Origin: HXMU1420-2 sp040830545
Lineage (GTDB): Bacteria > Pseudomonadota > Alphaproteobacteria > Rhodobacterales > Rhodobacteraceae
Direction of reading: 5' to 3'
Length of the DNA: 37,834 nucleotides
Assembly: GCA_040830545.1 (NCBI GenBank)
Contig: JBFOMB010000208.1
Coordinates: 1-37,834, forward strand
The position numbers were made by a program, and so were the translations under genes. The notes beneath the pieces are model-generated. The model saw only the letters and a list, made by a program, of their open reading frames with translations. It was not told the DNA's origin and did not search any database. Positions 16,664 through 24,955 of the stretch are shown in pieces (the first letter of the stretch is position 1; each line of letters opens with the position of its first letter).

Positions 16664-17254
16664 CTAGTTCACACCGATACCGACATCGAACGTAACCGGC
16701 TGCGCTCCGCCATTGACAACTTCGATCACGTGGTCACCTGACTGCCATAGTTGGCCTTTGTACGGCGTGTCAGAAGAAATCAGGCCAAGCAGCTCGGACC
16801 CATCAGGGTTGAGAATCCTGTAGTCAATGGCCCCGCCGCGAGACCCGATATCGACGTTCAGAAACTGCCCTTCATTTGCATCCAGAATGTATTGAACCGA
16901 CGATTCCGCTTGTAGCGCGTTGGTCATAGCCGTGCCGCTGGTGCCAGCGTCAAATTTGACGCGTTGTTCACCTTCGGCAAATTGCATGGCTGTTCCGTCA
17001 CCTGACGCATTTCCGACTGGACGAAGCTCCGCGACTTCAGGACCGGACCACACAATGCATTCGTACTCAACGCCCGCTCCGTCACGAAGGCGGACCATAG
17101 TTGCCGCCTCGCTGAATTCTTGCCCTAGAACCTCACCTCCGACATTGCCTTCACGCGCCATCAATTCGTTTATGCAAGCGTCCGCTTCAGGCGTGATGTC
17201 AGCCAGCACTGGCAACGGCAGCAGGATAAGTGGGATTAGACACACGGTGCGCAT
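16664..17254 (-). CDS. Secreted protein with PliG-like/PPC-like beta domain
   Basis: A 196-residue exported protein from the ATG at 17254, which has GAGGAA about 8 bases upstream (an in-frame ATG at 17293 lacks one). The signal peptide is MRTVCLIPLILLPLPVLA. The N-terminal part (residues 20-75) holds two cysteines that could form a disulfide (DACINEL, YECIVW). The C-terminal 100 residues read as a beta-sandwich of the pre-peptidase C-terminal or g-type lysozyme inhibitor (PliG) kind: VKFDAGTSGTAM, VQYILDANEGQFLNVDI, YRILNPDGSELLGL, LWQSGDHVIEVVN. I do not recognise a specific family. It is convergent with the L,D-transpeptidase-like gene and lies close to the GH25 lysozyme, which makes lysozyme inhibition an attractive but unproven idea. 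Confidence 0.65.
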   Translation of the reverse strand: MRTVCLIPLILLPLPVLADITPEADACINELMAREGNVGGEVLGQEFSEAATMVRLRDGAGVEYECIVWSGPEVAELRPVGNASGDGTAMQFAEGEQRVKFDAGTSGTAMTNALQAESSVQYILDANEGQFLNVDIGSRGGAIDYRILNPDGSELLGLISSDTPYKGQLWQSGDHVIEVVNGGAQPVTFDVGIGVN

Positions 17255-17413
17255 TCGAAACTTCCTCAATGTTGAGTGGAACGAAGAGACCAAGTGGCTT
17301 CATCAAACACTTTCTCCCCGACTATAGAGAAAACTAGCGCAACGGCCGCGCACTTCCAAAGTTAAGCACGATGCCCGAGACGACGAACAAGCTTCGTTCA
17401 AACCAAATGCAAT

Positions 17414-18616
17414 TTACTCCGCCGCCATCGACAGCCCGCCGCCCTGCGCAACATTGCGCCTTTGCGGTGTCCGAATGCCCAGCACCGACCCGGCAATCTG
17501 CGTGCGCAACACCTGCGCCGTGCCGCCACCAATCGTGAACATGCGCACGTCACGATACATGCGTTCCAACGGTTCCTGATCACCAAACCCCCGCGCGCCA
17601 AACATCTGAAGCGAGTCGCTCACCACCTTGATCGCGGTTTCCGAGGCGAAGAGTTTCGCGCGCGCTGCCATGGTCATGTCCGGAAAACCCTCAGGCCCCA
17701 GGGTTTGCGCCGCCTGATGCAGCATCAGACGCGCAGCATGCAGGTTGGTGTCCATATCCGCCACCATCCATTGCAGCCCCTGAAACTCGGCAATCGGGCG
17801 ACCGAACTGATGACGTTCCTTCAGATACCGCACGGCATGGCCCAAAGCGCCCGCCGCAACACCCAGCGCGACGGTCCCGGCTCCGACACGCTGGCTGTTA
17901 TAGGCGGTCATCAACTCCTTGAACCCGTTTCCAAAACCTGATGGCGGGATGACCGCCATGCTGTCCGGCACCACCAGATCCGTGAACCGCAGTTCTGCCT
18001 CCGGCATGCCGCACAGGCCCATGGTACGCTCCCGCCGCACGACCTCAAAACCTTCGGGCATGTCGCCCCACGCCGAGTCGCAGACCACCAGGAACCCGCC
18101 AATCCCCTCCTCTGCACCGCGCTCGTCCAGCACCCGCGCAAAGATCAGATGGATGCGACTTACCCCTCCCCCCGTGATCCAGTGTTTGCATCCGTTCAGC
18201 ACAAAACTGTTGCCACGTTTCCGCGCCGTCGTCGTCATATCCGTCGCCGCGCTGCCTGCTTCCGGCTCCGTGATACAAATCGCAGGTTTGTCCCCGGCCA
18301 GGACCAGCGGCGCGCACAGACGTTTCTGGTCTTCGCTGCCATAGGCCATCACGGCGGAAATTCCGCCCATATTACCCTCGACGACGATCCGCGCGCTCAA
18401 CGTGCAGGCCTTGGCGATCTCCTCGACCACCTGCGCCACGTCGAACCACGACGCCCCCTGCCCGCCATAGGCCTTGGGGATGGTCATCCCCATCAACCCG
18501 GCCTCGGCCAGCGCCTTCACATTCTCCCAGCAGTATTCCCGTGTCTGATCCCAATGCGCCGCTCGTGTCGCAAACTCTGTCGCCAATTCTCGCGCGATTG
18601 CCTGAAAGTCGGTCAT
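17414..18616 (-). CDS. Acyl-CoA dehydrogenase family protein
   Basis: A 400-residue flavoprotein that would introduce a 2,3-double bond into an acyl-CoA, passing electrons to ETF. It begins MTDFQAIARELATEFATRAAHWDQ and has the N-terminal helical domain with GLMGMTIPKAYGGQGASW. The signature ACAD_1 segment is CITEPEAGSAATDMTTTARKRG with NGCKHWITGGG; the C-terminal helical domain includes QFGRPIAEFQGLQWMVADM and QMFGARGF, then RMYRDVRMFTIGGGTAQVLR, the second signature. AAGGA lies 8 bases before the ATG at 18616. The open frame extends to 18958 but would swallow the divergent regulator's promoter and start. Divergent from a LysR gene. Substrate chain cannot be told; a short or branched acyl-CoA is plausible. 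Confidence 0.93.
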   Translation of the reverse strand: MTDFQAIARELATEFATRAAHWDQTREYCWENVKALAEAGLMGMTIPKAYGGQGASWFDVAQVVEEIAKACTLSARIVVEGNMGGISAVMAYGSEDQKRLCAPLVLAGDKPAICITEPEAGSAATDMTTTARKRGNSFVLNGCKHWITGGGVSRIHLIFARVLDERGAEEGIGGFLVVCDSAWGDMPEGFEVVRRERTMGLCGMPEAELRFTDLVVPDSMAVIPPSGFGNGFKELMTAYNSQRVGAGTVALGVAAGALGHAVRYLKERHQFGRPIAEFQGLQWMVADMDTNLHAARLMLHQAAQTLGPEGFPDMTMAARAKLFASETAIKVVSDSLQMFGARGFGDQEPLERMYRDVRMFTIGGGTAQVLRTQIAGSVLGIRTPQRRNVAQGGGLSMAAE

Positions 18617-18698
18617 TGCAGGTCCTTCGTCATGATCACGGTTTCGTGAGTCGACCCTAACATAGATCAACACCAGAAAAATCGAATTAACATGCATG

Positions 18699-18723
18699 AT
18701 AAATTCAACTATCCTGAATTTAT
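18699..18723. promoter_or_regulatory. Perfect 9-bp inverted repeat, probable LysR operator
   Basis: ATAAATTCA (18699-18707) and TGAATTTAT (18715-18723) are exact inverted copies with a 7-base spacer, and the centre fits T-N11-A (T at 18705, A at 18717). The right arm runs into the ATG of the LysR gene at 18722, so binding could repress the regulator's own expression while acting on the divergent acyl-CoA dehydrogenase. Confidence 0.7.
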
Positions 18724-19588
18724 GCAGACTCGAGCCCTTCGCACTCTGACTCAAATTGCCCAATCCGGGTCGTTTGCCGCTGCAGCCGAGCATCTGAATA
18801 TGACGCTGTCTGCCGTGTCGATGCAGATCAAGGCGTTGGAAACCGAGTTGCAGACAGACCTGTTCGACCGCAGCCACCGCCCCCCGCAACTTACCCCACA
18901 GGGCCGTGCTGTGTGTGCACATGCCGAGGCGCTGTTGACCGAAGAGGCCGCCATGCAAGCCACCTGCAGCGCCCCAGGACCGTTGGCCGGGCGCTTCCGT
19001 CTGGGTTTTGTGGCTACGGCCAGCATCCGATTGCTGCCCGACTTTCTGCTTCGCGCACAGACCGAAGCCCCTGGCGCGCAGTTTGACATCGAAACCGGCA
19101 CGTCCGAGGTGTTAGAGGCCCGCGTGTCCTCTGGGCAGTTGGACGCCGCCATTATCACGGCCTCAAAATCCGCGCCCAAGGGATTGAACTACACGCAGCT
19201 TCGGCGCGAGCAGATGGTGTTTGCGGGCCCCGGCATGGTCGGGACCGACAACCTGCCCCATCTGTTTTCCTCACTGACCTTCTTTCACTTTCAGGCCAAT
19301 TCCGGGATCGGCAAACTTATTGCCGACCACGTGTCCCCATTTGTGACCAAAGCCACGCGCGTGCTCTACCTCGACTCGGTTGAGGCGATCATGGAATGCG
19401 TCAATCGGGGTCTGGGGTTTACCCTGTTGCCCGAACCGGATGTGCATCGCAGCATAGGCCCCGATGCGGCCACCCGCCCGGCACAGGACATACGTCTTAG
19501 CCGCTCTTTGGCGCTCGCAACCACCACCCGGGCACCAGAAGACCAGCGCGCGGAACTGGCACGGTTGTTGCAGGCACCGAAAGTGTGA
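18722..19588 (+). CDS. LysR family transcriptional regulator
   Basis: A 288-residue LysR regulator. The helix-turn-helix occupies residues 1-58 (MQTRALRTLTQIAQSGSFAAAAEHLNM, then TLSAVSMQIKALETELQ as recognition helix) and the effector domain starts at GRFRLGFVATASIRLLPDFL. An earlier in-frame ATG at 18692 would add ten residues (MHDKFNYPEF); I prefer 18722 because LysR proteins usually start right before this helix and the inverted repeat otherwise falls inside the coding region. Neither start has a Shine-Dalgarno, so leaderless translation is possible. It is divergent from an acyl-CoA dehydrogenase gene, its likely target. Effector unknown. Confidence 0.9.
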   Translation: MQTRALRTLTQIAQSGSFAAAAEHLNMTLSAVSMQIKALETELQTDLFDRSHRPPQLTPQGRAVCAHAEALLTEEAAMQATCSAPGPLAGRFRLGFVATASIRLLPDFLLRAQTEAPGAQFDIETGTSEVLEARVSSGQLDAAIITASKSAPKGLNYTQLRREQMVFAGPGMVGTDNLPHLFSSLTFFHFQANSGIGKLIADHVSPFVTKATRVLYLDSVEAIMECVNRGLGFTLLPEPDVHRSIGPDAATRPAQDIRLSRSLALATTTRAPEDQRAELARLLQAPKV

Positions 19589-19601
19589 CCCGCGCGACGC
19601 A

Positions 19602-19622
19602 GCCCCGGACCTGATCCGGGGC
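19602..19622. repeat. CCCCGGA-type palindrome (dispersed alphaproteobacterial hairpin)
   Basis: GCCCCGGA (19602-19609) and TCCGGGGC (19615-19622) pair perfectly around loop CCTGA. Palindromes of the form CCCCGG-N-CCGGGG are, as far as I know, scattered between genes in many alphaproteobacteria. It lies between convergent stops (19588 and 19640) with no T-run, so it may act as a transcript end or stabiliser for both. Confidence 0.6.
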
Positions 19623-19639
19623 CTCGGATCACATGTCTC

Positions 19640-19822
19640 TCACACGCGATCCAACCCGGTCGTGCATTCTGCGATCACCTGCAGGCTGCGGTCTGCGTCG
19701 CCGAGATCTTCCACCAGCGCCAGCGCCAGTTTCGCGAGGTAGAGTTCCGCCTGCTCCGGCCCGACCGTGTCAATTGCCTGCGCCAAGGCGTCATAGACAG
19801 TTTCCAGATCGCTCTCAGTCAT
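19640..19822 (-). CDS. DUF2783 domain protein
   Basis: A 60-residue protein, MTESDLETVYDALAQAIDTV, then LYLAKLALALVEDLGDADRSL, which fits DUF2783, a small family with no known function that is commonly encoded next to FAD-dependent oxidoreductases. The start ATG (19820-19822) overlaps the stop of the upstream monooxygenase as ATGA, and GGAGG lies about 9 bases before it inside that gene. The tight coupling suggests a fixed ratio with the enzyme, perhaps as a small subunit or assembly partner; that is inference. Confidence 0.8.
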   Translation of the reverse strand: MTESDLETVYDALAQAIDTVGPEQAELYLAKLALALVEDLGDADRSLQVIAECTTGLDRV

Positions 19823-21408
19823 TCTGCGCCCTCCAGTATCCGCCACACACAGGCCATTACGCCCTGTGCTGTCGCTGCGTGCCAACGCCCCGCAATATGC
19901 AGGTCAGGACGTACAAGGTAGGCGGTCCCGGCGGCGGCACCGTAAGCCGCAGCTACGGGCTCACTTGCTGGCAAAAGCACCTGCGTCACGCCGGGTACAT
20001 CCAACTCAGCGTCAAAACTCAGCAGCGTCCAACCAGTGGACAGGTGATCGCTCAGAAACCCATCGCCCAACGCCACGTCCACAATCATCGCGCCCGGCAC
20101 CGGCCCAGTCGCAAAGTCCGGATCATCGGCCGCCGTCGCAGGGCTGTCGGCGTAGGTGTAGGGTGTCATCTGCCGTGGGTTCGCCAGCCGCCCCGCACTG
20201 TCCCTTGTCAGGGCCAGTGAAAGCGCAGCGTCCCGCATCACGCGCCAGCCATGGCTGGGCGGGGTCATGAACCGGGTGCTTTTTGTCGCGTTTGCAAACA
20301 CGTCCAGCGTCGCGCCACGCCTTTCCGGTGTGTAGCTGTCCAGCAACGCTTCACTGGCCTCACCGTTCAGCAGGGCAGCCAGTTTCCACCCGATATTGTG
20401 CCCATCCGCAATCCCGTTGTTCAGGCCCCGCACCCCGAATATCGGCACGATATGTGCGCTGTCGCCTGCGAAGAACACGCGCCCGTGGCGGTAGTCGTCC
20501 AACAGCAACGTGTTCGCGGAATAGACACTCCACCACTCCAACTCCCATGGGCCGTCATGCCCGATCTCTTCCAACACGCTCTGAACCGAGGCACGTACAT
20601 CGCCCTCCGCCGTCGCATCTTCGGCGCTCTCACCGTCGCGTAATTGGTAGTCGATGCGCCAGATATTGTCGGGCTGGCGGTGGATCAAAACCGTACCACC
20701 GGGACGGCAGGCCGGATCAAACAGCGCGCGGCGGATTGTCGGGTAGTCGTGGTCCATCTGCACGTCGGCGATGACGTAGCGGCCCTCGTAGTTCTCACCG
20801 CTCAGGCGCAAACCGATCAACCGCCGCACCGCGCTGCGTGCACCATCTGCGGCAATCACCCAATCGGCCTGCAAATCGTAAGTTCCAGCCGGATCGGTCA
20901 CGTTCAGCACCGGATACGTGTCGGTTTGGGTTACACCGACCACTTCGCTCTGCCAGCGCGTTTCGATCAAATCGCTTTCTGCCACCGCGTCCCAAAGAAA
21001 CGCCTCGATGTACTGCTGTTCCAAGTTGTACATCGGGCGAAATTTTTCGTCTGCACTGTCGGGCATTGCAAATTCGAGGATCTGCTGCCCTCGAAAAAAG
21101 CTCCGCCCCAACGTCCAGCCCAACGCTTTGTCCAGAAATGGTTCGACCACACCAAGGCTGTCGAGGATGTGGAAGCTCGAGCGCGACACGCAAATCGCGC
21201 GGCTGCCGTCGTTGAACGTGGGCTTAGCGTCCAAGAGCAGGCTCGCCACCCCCTGCCGGGCCAGGGTGAGCGCCGCGACCATCCCAACCGGTCCTGCACC
21301 TACGATGACAACGGGATGCTTTGGTTCCGGGTCGGTGCGCTTTGGAGCCTCAAAATAAGGATATGTGAAATAGAGCGAGTCCAATTCGCCCCGGCCTTCC
21401 GGTCGCAT
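19819..21408 (-). CDS. FAD-dependent monooxygenase (PheA/TfdB/MhpA-like)
   Basis: A 529-residue group A flavoprotein hydroxylase-like enzyme, expected to hydroxylate an aromatic substrate with NAD(P)H and O2. It shows the FAD GxGxxG motif in VVIVGAGPVGMVAALTLARQG near residues 33-51, the second FAD/NADPH motif DWVIAADGARSAVRRLIG, and the third (GD) motif RVFFAGDSAHIVPIFGVRGLNNGIADGHN. A thioredoxin-like C-terminal domain typical of phenol hydroxylase types follows. AGGAG lies 7 bases before the ATG. It follows a 3-hydroxyisobutyrate dehydrogenase-like gene by 89 bases and overlaps DUF2783, so the three form a catabolic unit. The substrate cannot be read. Confidence 0.88.
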   Translation of the reverse strand: MRPEGRGELDSLYFTYPYFEAPKRTDPEPKHPVVIVGAGPVGMVAALTLARQGVASLLLDAKPTFNDGSRAICVSRSSFHILDSLGVVEPFLDKALGWTLGRSFFRGQQILEFAMPDSADEKFRPMYNLEQQYIEAFLWDAVAESDLIETRWQSEVVGVTQTDTYPVLNVTDPAGTYDLQADWVIAADGARSAVRRLIGLRLSGENYEGRYVIADVQMDHDYPTIRRALFDPACRPGGTVLIHRQPDNIWRIDYQLRDGESAEDATAEGDVRASVQSVLEEIGHDGPWELEWWSVYSANTLLLDDYRHGRVFFAGDSAHIVPIFGVRGLNNGIADGHNIGWKLAALLNGEASEALLDSYTPERRGATLDVFANATKSTRFMTPPSHGWRVMRDAALSLALTRDSAGRLANPRQMTPYTYADSPATAADDPDFATGPVPGAMIVDVALGDGFLSDHLSTGWTLLSFDAELDVPGVTQVLLPASEPVAAAYGAAAGTAYLVRPDLHIAGRWHAATAQGVMACVWRILEGAE

Positions 21409-21497
21409 GCGTTTCTCCTATGGCCTCGTTCGTGGCTGTCTGCCCCAATCAGCCGGCGTGACCCAAGGCTTTCTGAGAACTGTTGGTTCCGATTGGC

Positions 21498-22370
21498 TCA
21501 ATCCAACGCGCGCAGGCGTTTGAACAGGCTCGACGTGTCCCAGCGTCCACCACCCAGTTTCTGCACATCTTTGTAGAACTGATCGACAAGCGCGGTGACC
21601 GGCAAAGACGCCCCGTTTTCATTGGCCGCATCCAGACAGATGCCCAGATCCTTGCGCATCCAGTCCACTGCGAACCCGTGATCGAAATGGTCGTCCAGCA
21701 TGGTTTCGTGACGGGCATTCATCTGCCAGGACCCGGCGGCACCTTGACTGATCACCTCGACCACGGCGCGACCGTCCAACCCGGATTTCTCGGCGAAATG
21801 CAGCGCCTCGCTCAGCCCTTGCACCAGACCGGCAATGGCGATCTGGTTGCACATCTTGGTCATCTGCCCGGCCCCGCTGTCGCCCAACCGGCGACAAATC
21901 TTGGAGTAGACATCGATAATCGGCTGCGCGCGATCATACGCCCCCTGATCGCCGCCACACATGACGGACAGAACCCCGTTTTCGGCCCCCGCCTGCCCGC
22001 CAGAAATCGGCGCGTCCACGAAACAGACCTGCACCCCGTCCGCCTCGGCATAAAGCTCGCGGGTCACCTTGGCTGACACAGTGGTGTGATCCACAAACAC
22101 TGTTCCCGCCGCCATCCCGGCAAACGCGCCATCCTCACCCAGACAGACCGAGCGCAGGTCGTCGTCATTCCCCACACAGGCCATCACGAACTCGGCCCCT
22201 GCAGCCGCGTCGCGCGGGGTCAGCGCCATCGCGCCACCATGTTGCGCAACCCAGGCTTCCGCCTTCGCGGTCGAGCGGTTATAGACCGTCACCTCGTGCC
22301 CGGCGGCCTGTAAATGGCCAGCCATCGGATAGCCCATTACCCCCAAACCCAGAAATGCTACCTTCGCCAT
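21498..22370 (-). CDS. NAD(P)-dependent beta-hydroxyacid dehydrogenase (3-hydroxyisobutyrate dehydrogenase family)
   Basis: A 290-residue enzyme of the 3-hydroxyisobutyrate/tartronate semialdehyde reductase family, oxidising a beta-hydroxy acid to the semialdehyde (or the reverse) in the cytoplasm. It begins MAKVAFLGLGVMGYPMAGHLQAAG (Rossmann GxGxxG). It has the substrate-binding signature FVDAPISGGQAGAENG and the catalytic Lys in GAGQMTKMCNQI. AAGGA lies 6-7 bases before the ATG at 22370, which rules out the longer form from 22403. It is the first gene of the minus-strand unit with the FAD monooxygenase and DUF2783, and is divergent from the acylase gene 84 bases away. Whether it is 3-hydroxyisobutyrate dehydrogenase (valine) or a reductase of another acid is open. 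Confidence 0.9.
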   Translation of the reverse strand: MAKVAFLGLGVMGYPMAGHLQAAGHEVTVYNRSTAKAEAWVAQHGGAMALTPRDAAAGAEFVMACVGNDDDLRSVCLGEDGAFAGMAAGTVFVDHTTVSAKVTRELYAEADGVQVCFVDAPISGGQAGAENGVLSVMCGGDQGAYDRAQPIIDVYSKICRRLGDSGAGQMTKMCNQIAIAGLVQGLSEALHFAEKSGLDGRAVVEVISQGAAGSWQMNARHETMLDDHFDHGFAVDWMRKDLGICLDAANENGASLPVTALVDQFYKDVQKLGGGRWDTSSLFKRLRALD

Positions 22371-22454
22371 GACACATCCTTTCCTGCTCGCATCTGCGGT
22401 CAACTGTGATACCTATCAGGCCACAAGGAGAGGTCAATTGAGCAGGACCCGCCC

Positions 22455-24917
22455 ATGAAACTGGTGTTTACCTGGCTGTTCCGGCTGGCTGCCGGGTTGG
22501 TTGTCTTGATCGTTCTGGGAATCGCGCTGATCTACTATCTGGCCAGCGGTTCCCTGCCCGACTACGACCAGACTGTGCCGGTTCAGGGGATCGAAGCCCC
22601 AGTAGAAATCGTGCGTGACAACGCAAATGTGCCGCATATCCTGGGAGCCTCCGACGAAGATGTGTTCTTTGGCCTCGGCTATGCCCATGCGCAGGACCGG
22701 CTGTGGCAGATGACACTTATGCGGCGCACTGCGCAGGGACGGTTGTCCGAGGTGTTTGGCAAGCGCACCTTGCAAGTGGACCGCCTGTTGCGGCGGCTGG
22801 ATCTCTACCGGCTGGCCACGGAATCGGTCGAGGTGCAAGATGAAGACACCCGGGCCGCGTTGGAGGCCTACGCGCGCGGCGTAAATGCCCGCCTGACCGA
22901 AATCAACGAACAGGCATTGGGGCGCGGCGCGCCAGAGATGTTCCTGTTCAACGTACCTGTCGCCCCTTGGCGGCCTGCGGACAGTCTGGCGATTGTAAAG
23001 GTCATGGGCCTGCAACTGTCCGGACACCTGGTCGAAGAGGTGCTGCGCGCCCGCACCTCCATCGCGCTGGATGACCCGCGCAGGCTGCTGGATATCCTGC
23101 CCGAATATCCCGGAACGGGCGTTGCCGCGCTGCCGGAATACACGCAGATGTTCCCAACCGTGCCCCGCTATGCCGAAACCTCCTCCGAGCCGGATCATCC
23201 TCTGATGCCGGTCAAACCGCGTGGTCTGGCCGGTGCGTCAAACGGCTGGGCGGCGGCGACTTCACGCTCGGCTTCGGGTGGAACTCTGCTTGCCAATGAC
23301 CCGCATTTGGGGTTCTCTGCCCCGACCATCTGGTATCTGGCGCGGCTGGAACTCGCCAGCGGCGGTGTCATTGGCGCCACGATCCCCGGTATGCCGGTTG
23401 TCCTGACCGGGCGCAGCGCTGATCTGGGTTGGGGGCTGACATCGTCCTACCTCGACGATCAGGACCTGTTCATCGAGAAGCTGAACCCCGACAACCCCGA
23501 GGAATACCTGACCCCAAACGGGTACAAGAAGTTCCGCACGCGCCCCTCGATCATCGAAATCAAGGATGAAACTCCGATCACCCTGACCCTGCGCTGGACG
23601 GAAAACGGCCCCGTTCTGCCGGGGACGCAGTTCGATCTGGCGACCGTCACCCCGCCGGGACACGTGGTGTCACTCGCTTGGACTGTACTCAGCCCCCGCG
23701 ACACCTCGCTCAGCGCGGCGATGGCGTTGATGAAGGCGAAATCGGTGCGCGAAGGGATCACCGCCGCAGAGCGATATATTGCACCGTCACAGAACCTGAC
23801 ACTGGCGGACACGGAAAACGTTGCATTGAAGATGATCGGGGCCGTGCCGCGCCGCAATGCCGGGCACCGGACCAAAGGGCGCGTGCCCAGTGAAGGCTGG
23901 CGTGCCGAAAACCGGTGGCTGGGGCGTATGCCCTACCCGTCCAACCCGCAATATGTCAGCCCGCGCGGTGGCATTGTCGGCAACACCAACAACAAGATCG
24001 TGCAGCGTCCCTTTCCCAACCACGTGTCTTACGTCTGGGGTGACAGCCAGCGCATCCAGCGTTGGACGCGATTGATGCAATCCCGGCAGGTCCACACGCG
24101 GGACAGCTTTATCGAGGCACAATTGGACAGCGTGTCCGTTGCCGCCCGCAGCCTGCTGCCTCTGGTCGGTGCAGATTTGTGGTTCACCGGTCAGGCCGCG
24201 CCCGAAGGCACGCCAGAGCGCAAGCGCCAGATCGCGCTGGCCTTGTTGGCGGAATGGAACGGGGAGATGAACCAGCATCTGCCCGAGCCGTTGATTTACG
24301 CCGCATGGATGCGCGAACTGCAGGAACGGCTGATCCGCGACGAATTGGGCGCATTGGCTGATGAATACGTCCATCTGGAACCGCTGTTCATCGAACGGGT
24401 GTTCCGCGACATCGACGGGGCCTCGGCGTGGTGCGACGTGAAGCAAAGCGCGCTCGTCGAGCGGTGTCAGGACATGGCACGGCTGGCACTGGATGATGCG
24501 ATTGTCTGGATTGAAGAACGGTATGGCACCGCGCTGGAATCTCTGCGCTGGGGCGATGCGCATCAGGCAACCCATGATCATCAGGTTTTGGGCAGCGTTC
24601 CGATCCTGCGTTACTTCGTGAATATCCGCCAATCTACCAGCGGCGGCGACAACACGTTGCTGCGGGGGCGGACGTCGGGCGAAGATCCCAATCCCTTCAA
24701 CAATGTACACGGCGCGGGCTATCGTGGGGTGTACGATTTTGCCGACCCCGACAGTTCCGTTTTCGTGACCTCAACCGGGCAATCGGGGCATTTTCTGTCG
24801 CGCCACTACGACGATCTGGCCCAGTTGTGGCGACGCGGAGAGTATATCCCGATGTCACTCGACATTGACCTCGCCCGAGCTGCGGCCGTCGGGGTGACGA
24901 CGCTGACGCCCCGCTAA
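22455..24917 (+). CDS. Penicillin acylase family N-terminal nucleophile hydrolase
   Basis: An 820-residue member of the penicillin/acyl-homoserine lactone acylase family, which hydrolyses amide bonds after autocatalytic cleavage into two chains. The N-terminus is a membrane anchor or signal (LFRLAAGLVVLIVLGIALIYYLA). The alpha-chain shows PVEIVRDNANVPHILGASDEDVFFGLGYAHAQDRLWQM. The nucleophile is Ser262 in GLAGASNGWAAA, preceded by the expected Gly-Ala cleavage context; ANDPHLGFSAPTIWY follows. The beta-chain has GIVGNTNNKIV and VWGDSQRIQRW, with the conserved Asn and Arg. Length is normal. A weak AGGA lies 7 bases before the ATG. Substrate may be N-acyl homoserine lactones or other amides; sequence alone does not decide. 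Confidence 0.92.
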   Translation: MKLVFTWLFRLAAGLVVLIVLGIALIYYLASGSLPDYDQTVPVQGIEAPVEIVRDNANVPHILGASDEDVFFGLGYAHAQDRLWQMTLMRRTAQGRLSEVFGKRTLQVDRLLRRLDLYRLATESVEVQDEDTRAALEAYARGVNARLTEINEQALGRGAPEMFLFNVPVAPWRPADSLAIVKVMGLQLSGHLVEEVLRARTSIALDDPRRLLDILPEYPGTGVAALPEYTQMFPTVPRYAETSSEPDHPLMPVKPRGLAGASNGWAAATSRSASGGTLLANDPHLGFSAPTIWYLARLELASGGVIGATIPGMPVVLTGRSADLGWGLTSSYLDDQDLFIEKLNPDNPEEYLTPNGYKKFRTRPSIIEIKDETPITLTLRWTENGPVLPGTQFDLATVTPPGHVVSLAWTVLSPRDTSLSAAMALMKAKSVREGITAAERYIAPSQNLTLADTENVALKMIGAVPRRNAGHRTKGRVPSEGWRAENRWLGRMPYPSNPQYVSPRGGIVGNTNNKIVQRPFPNHVSYVWGDSQRIQRWTRLMQSRQVHTRDSFIEAQLDSVSVAARSLLPLVGADLWFTGQAAPEGTPERKRQIALALLAEWNGEMNQHLPEPLIYAAWMRELQERLIRDELGALADEYVHLEPLFIERVFRDIDGASAWCDVKQSALVERCQDMARLALDDAIVWIEERYGTALESLRWGDAHQATHDHQVLGSVPILRYFVNIRQSTSGGDNTLLRGRTSGEDPNPFNNVHGAGYRGVYDFADPDSSVFVTSTGQSGHFLSRHYDDLAQLWRRGEYIPMSLDIDLARAAAVGVTTLTPR

Positions 24918-24955
24918 AAGGCTTTGCCAACACAAGCGTCGTTTCGGCACCCAAA

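Noticed and set aside
18617..18958. N-terminal extension of the acyl-CoA dehydrogenase frame to 18958
   Set aside because: It overlaps the divergent LysR gene and its promoter, and the added residues resemble nothing in the family; the ATG at 18616 has a ribosome binding site.
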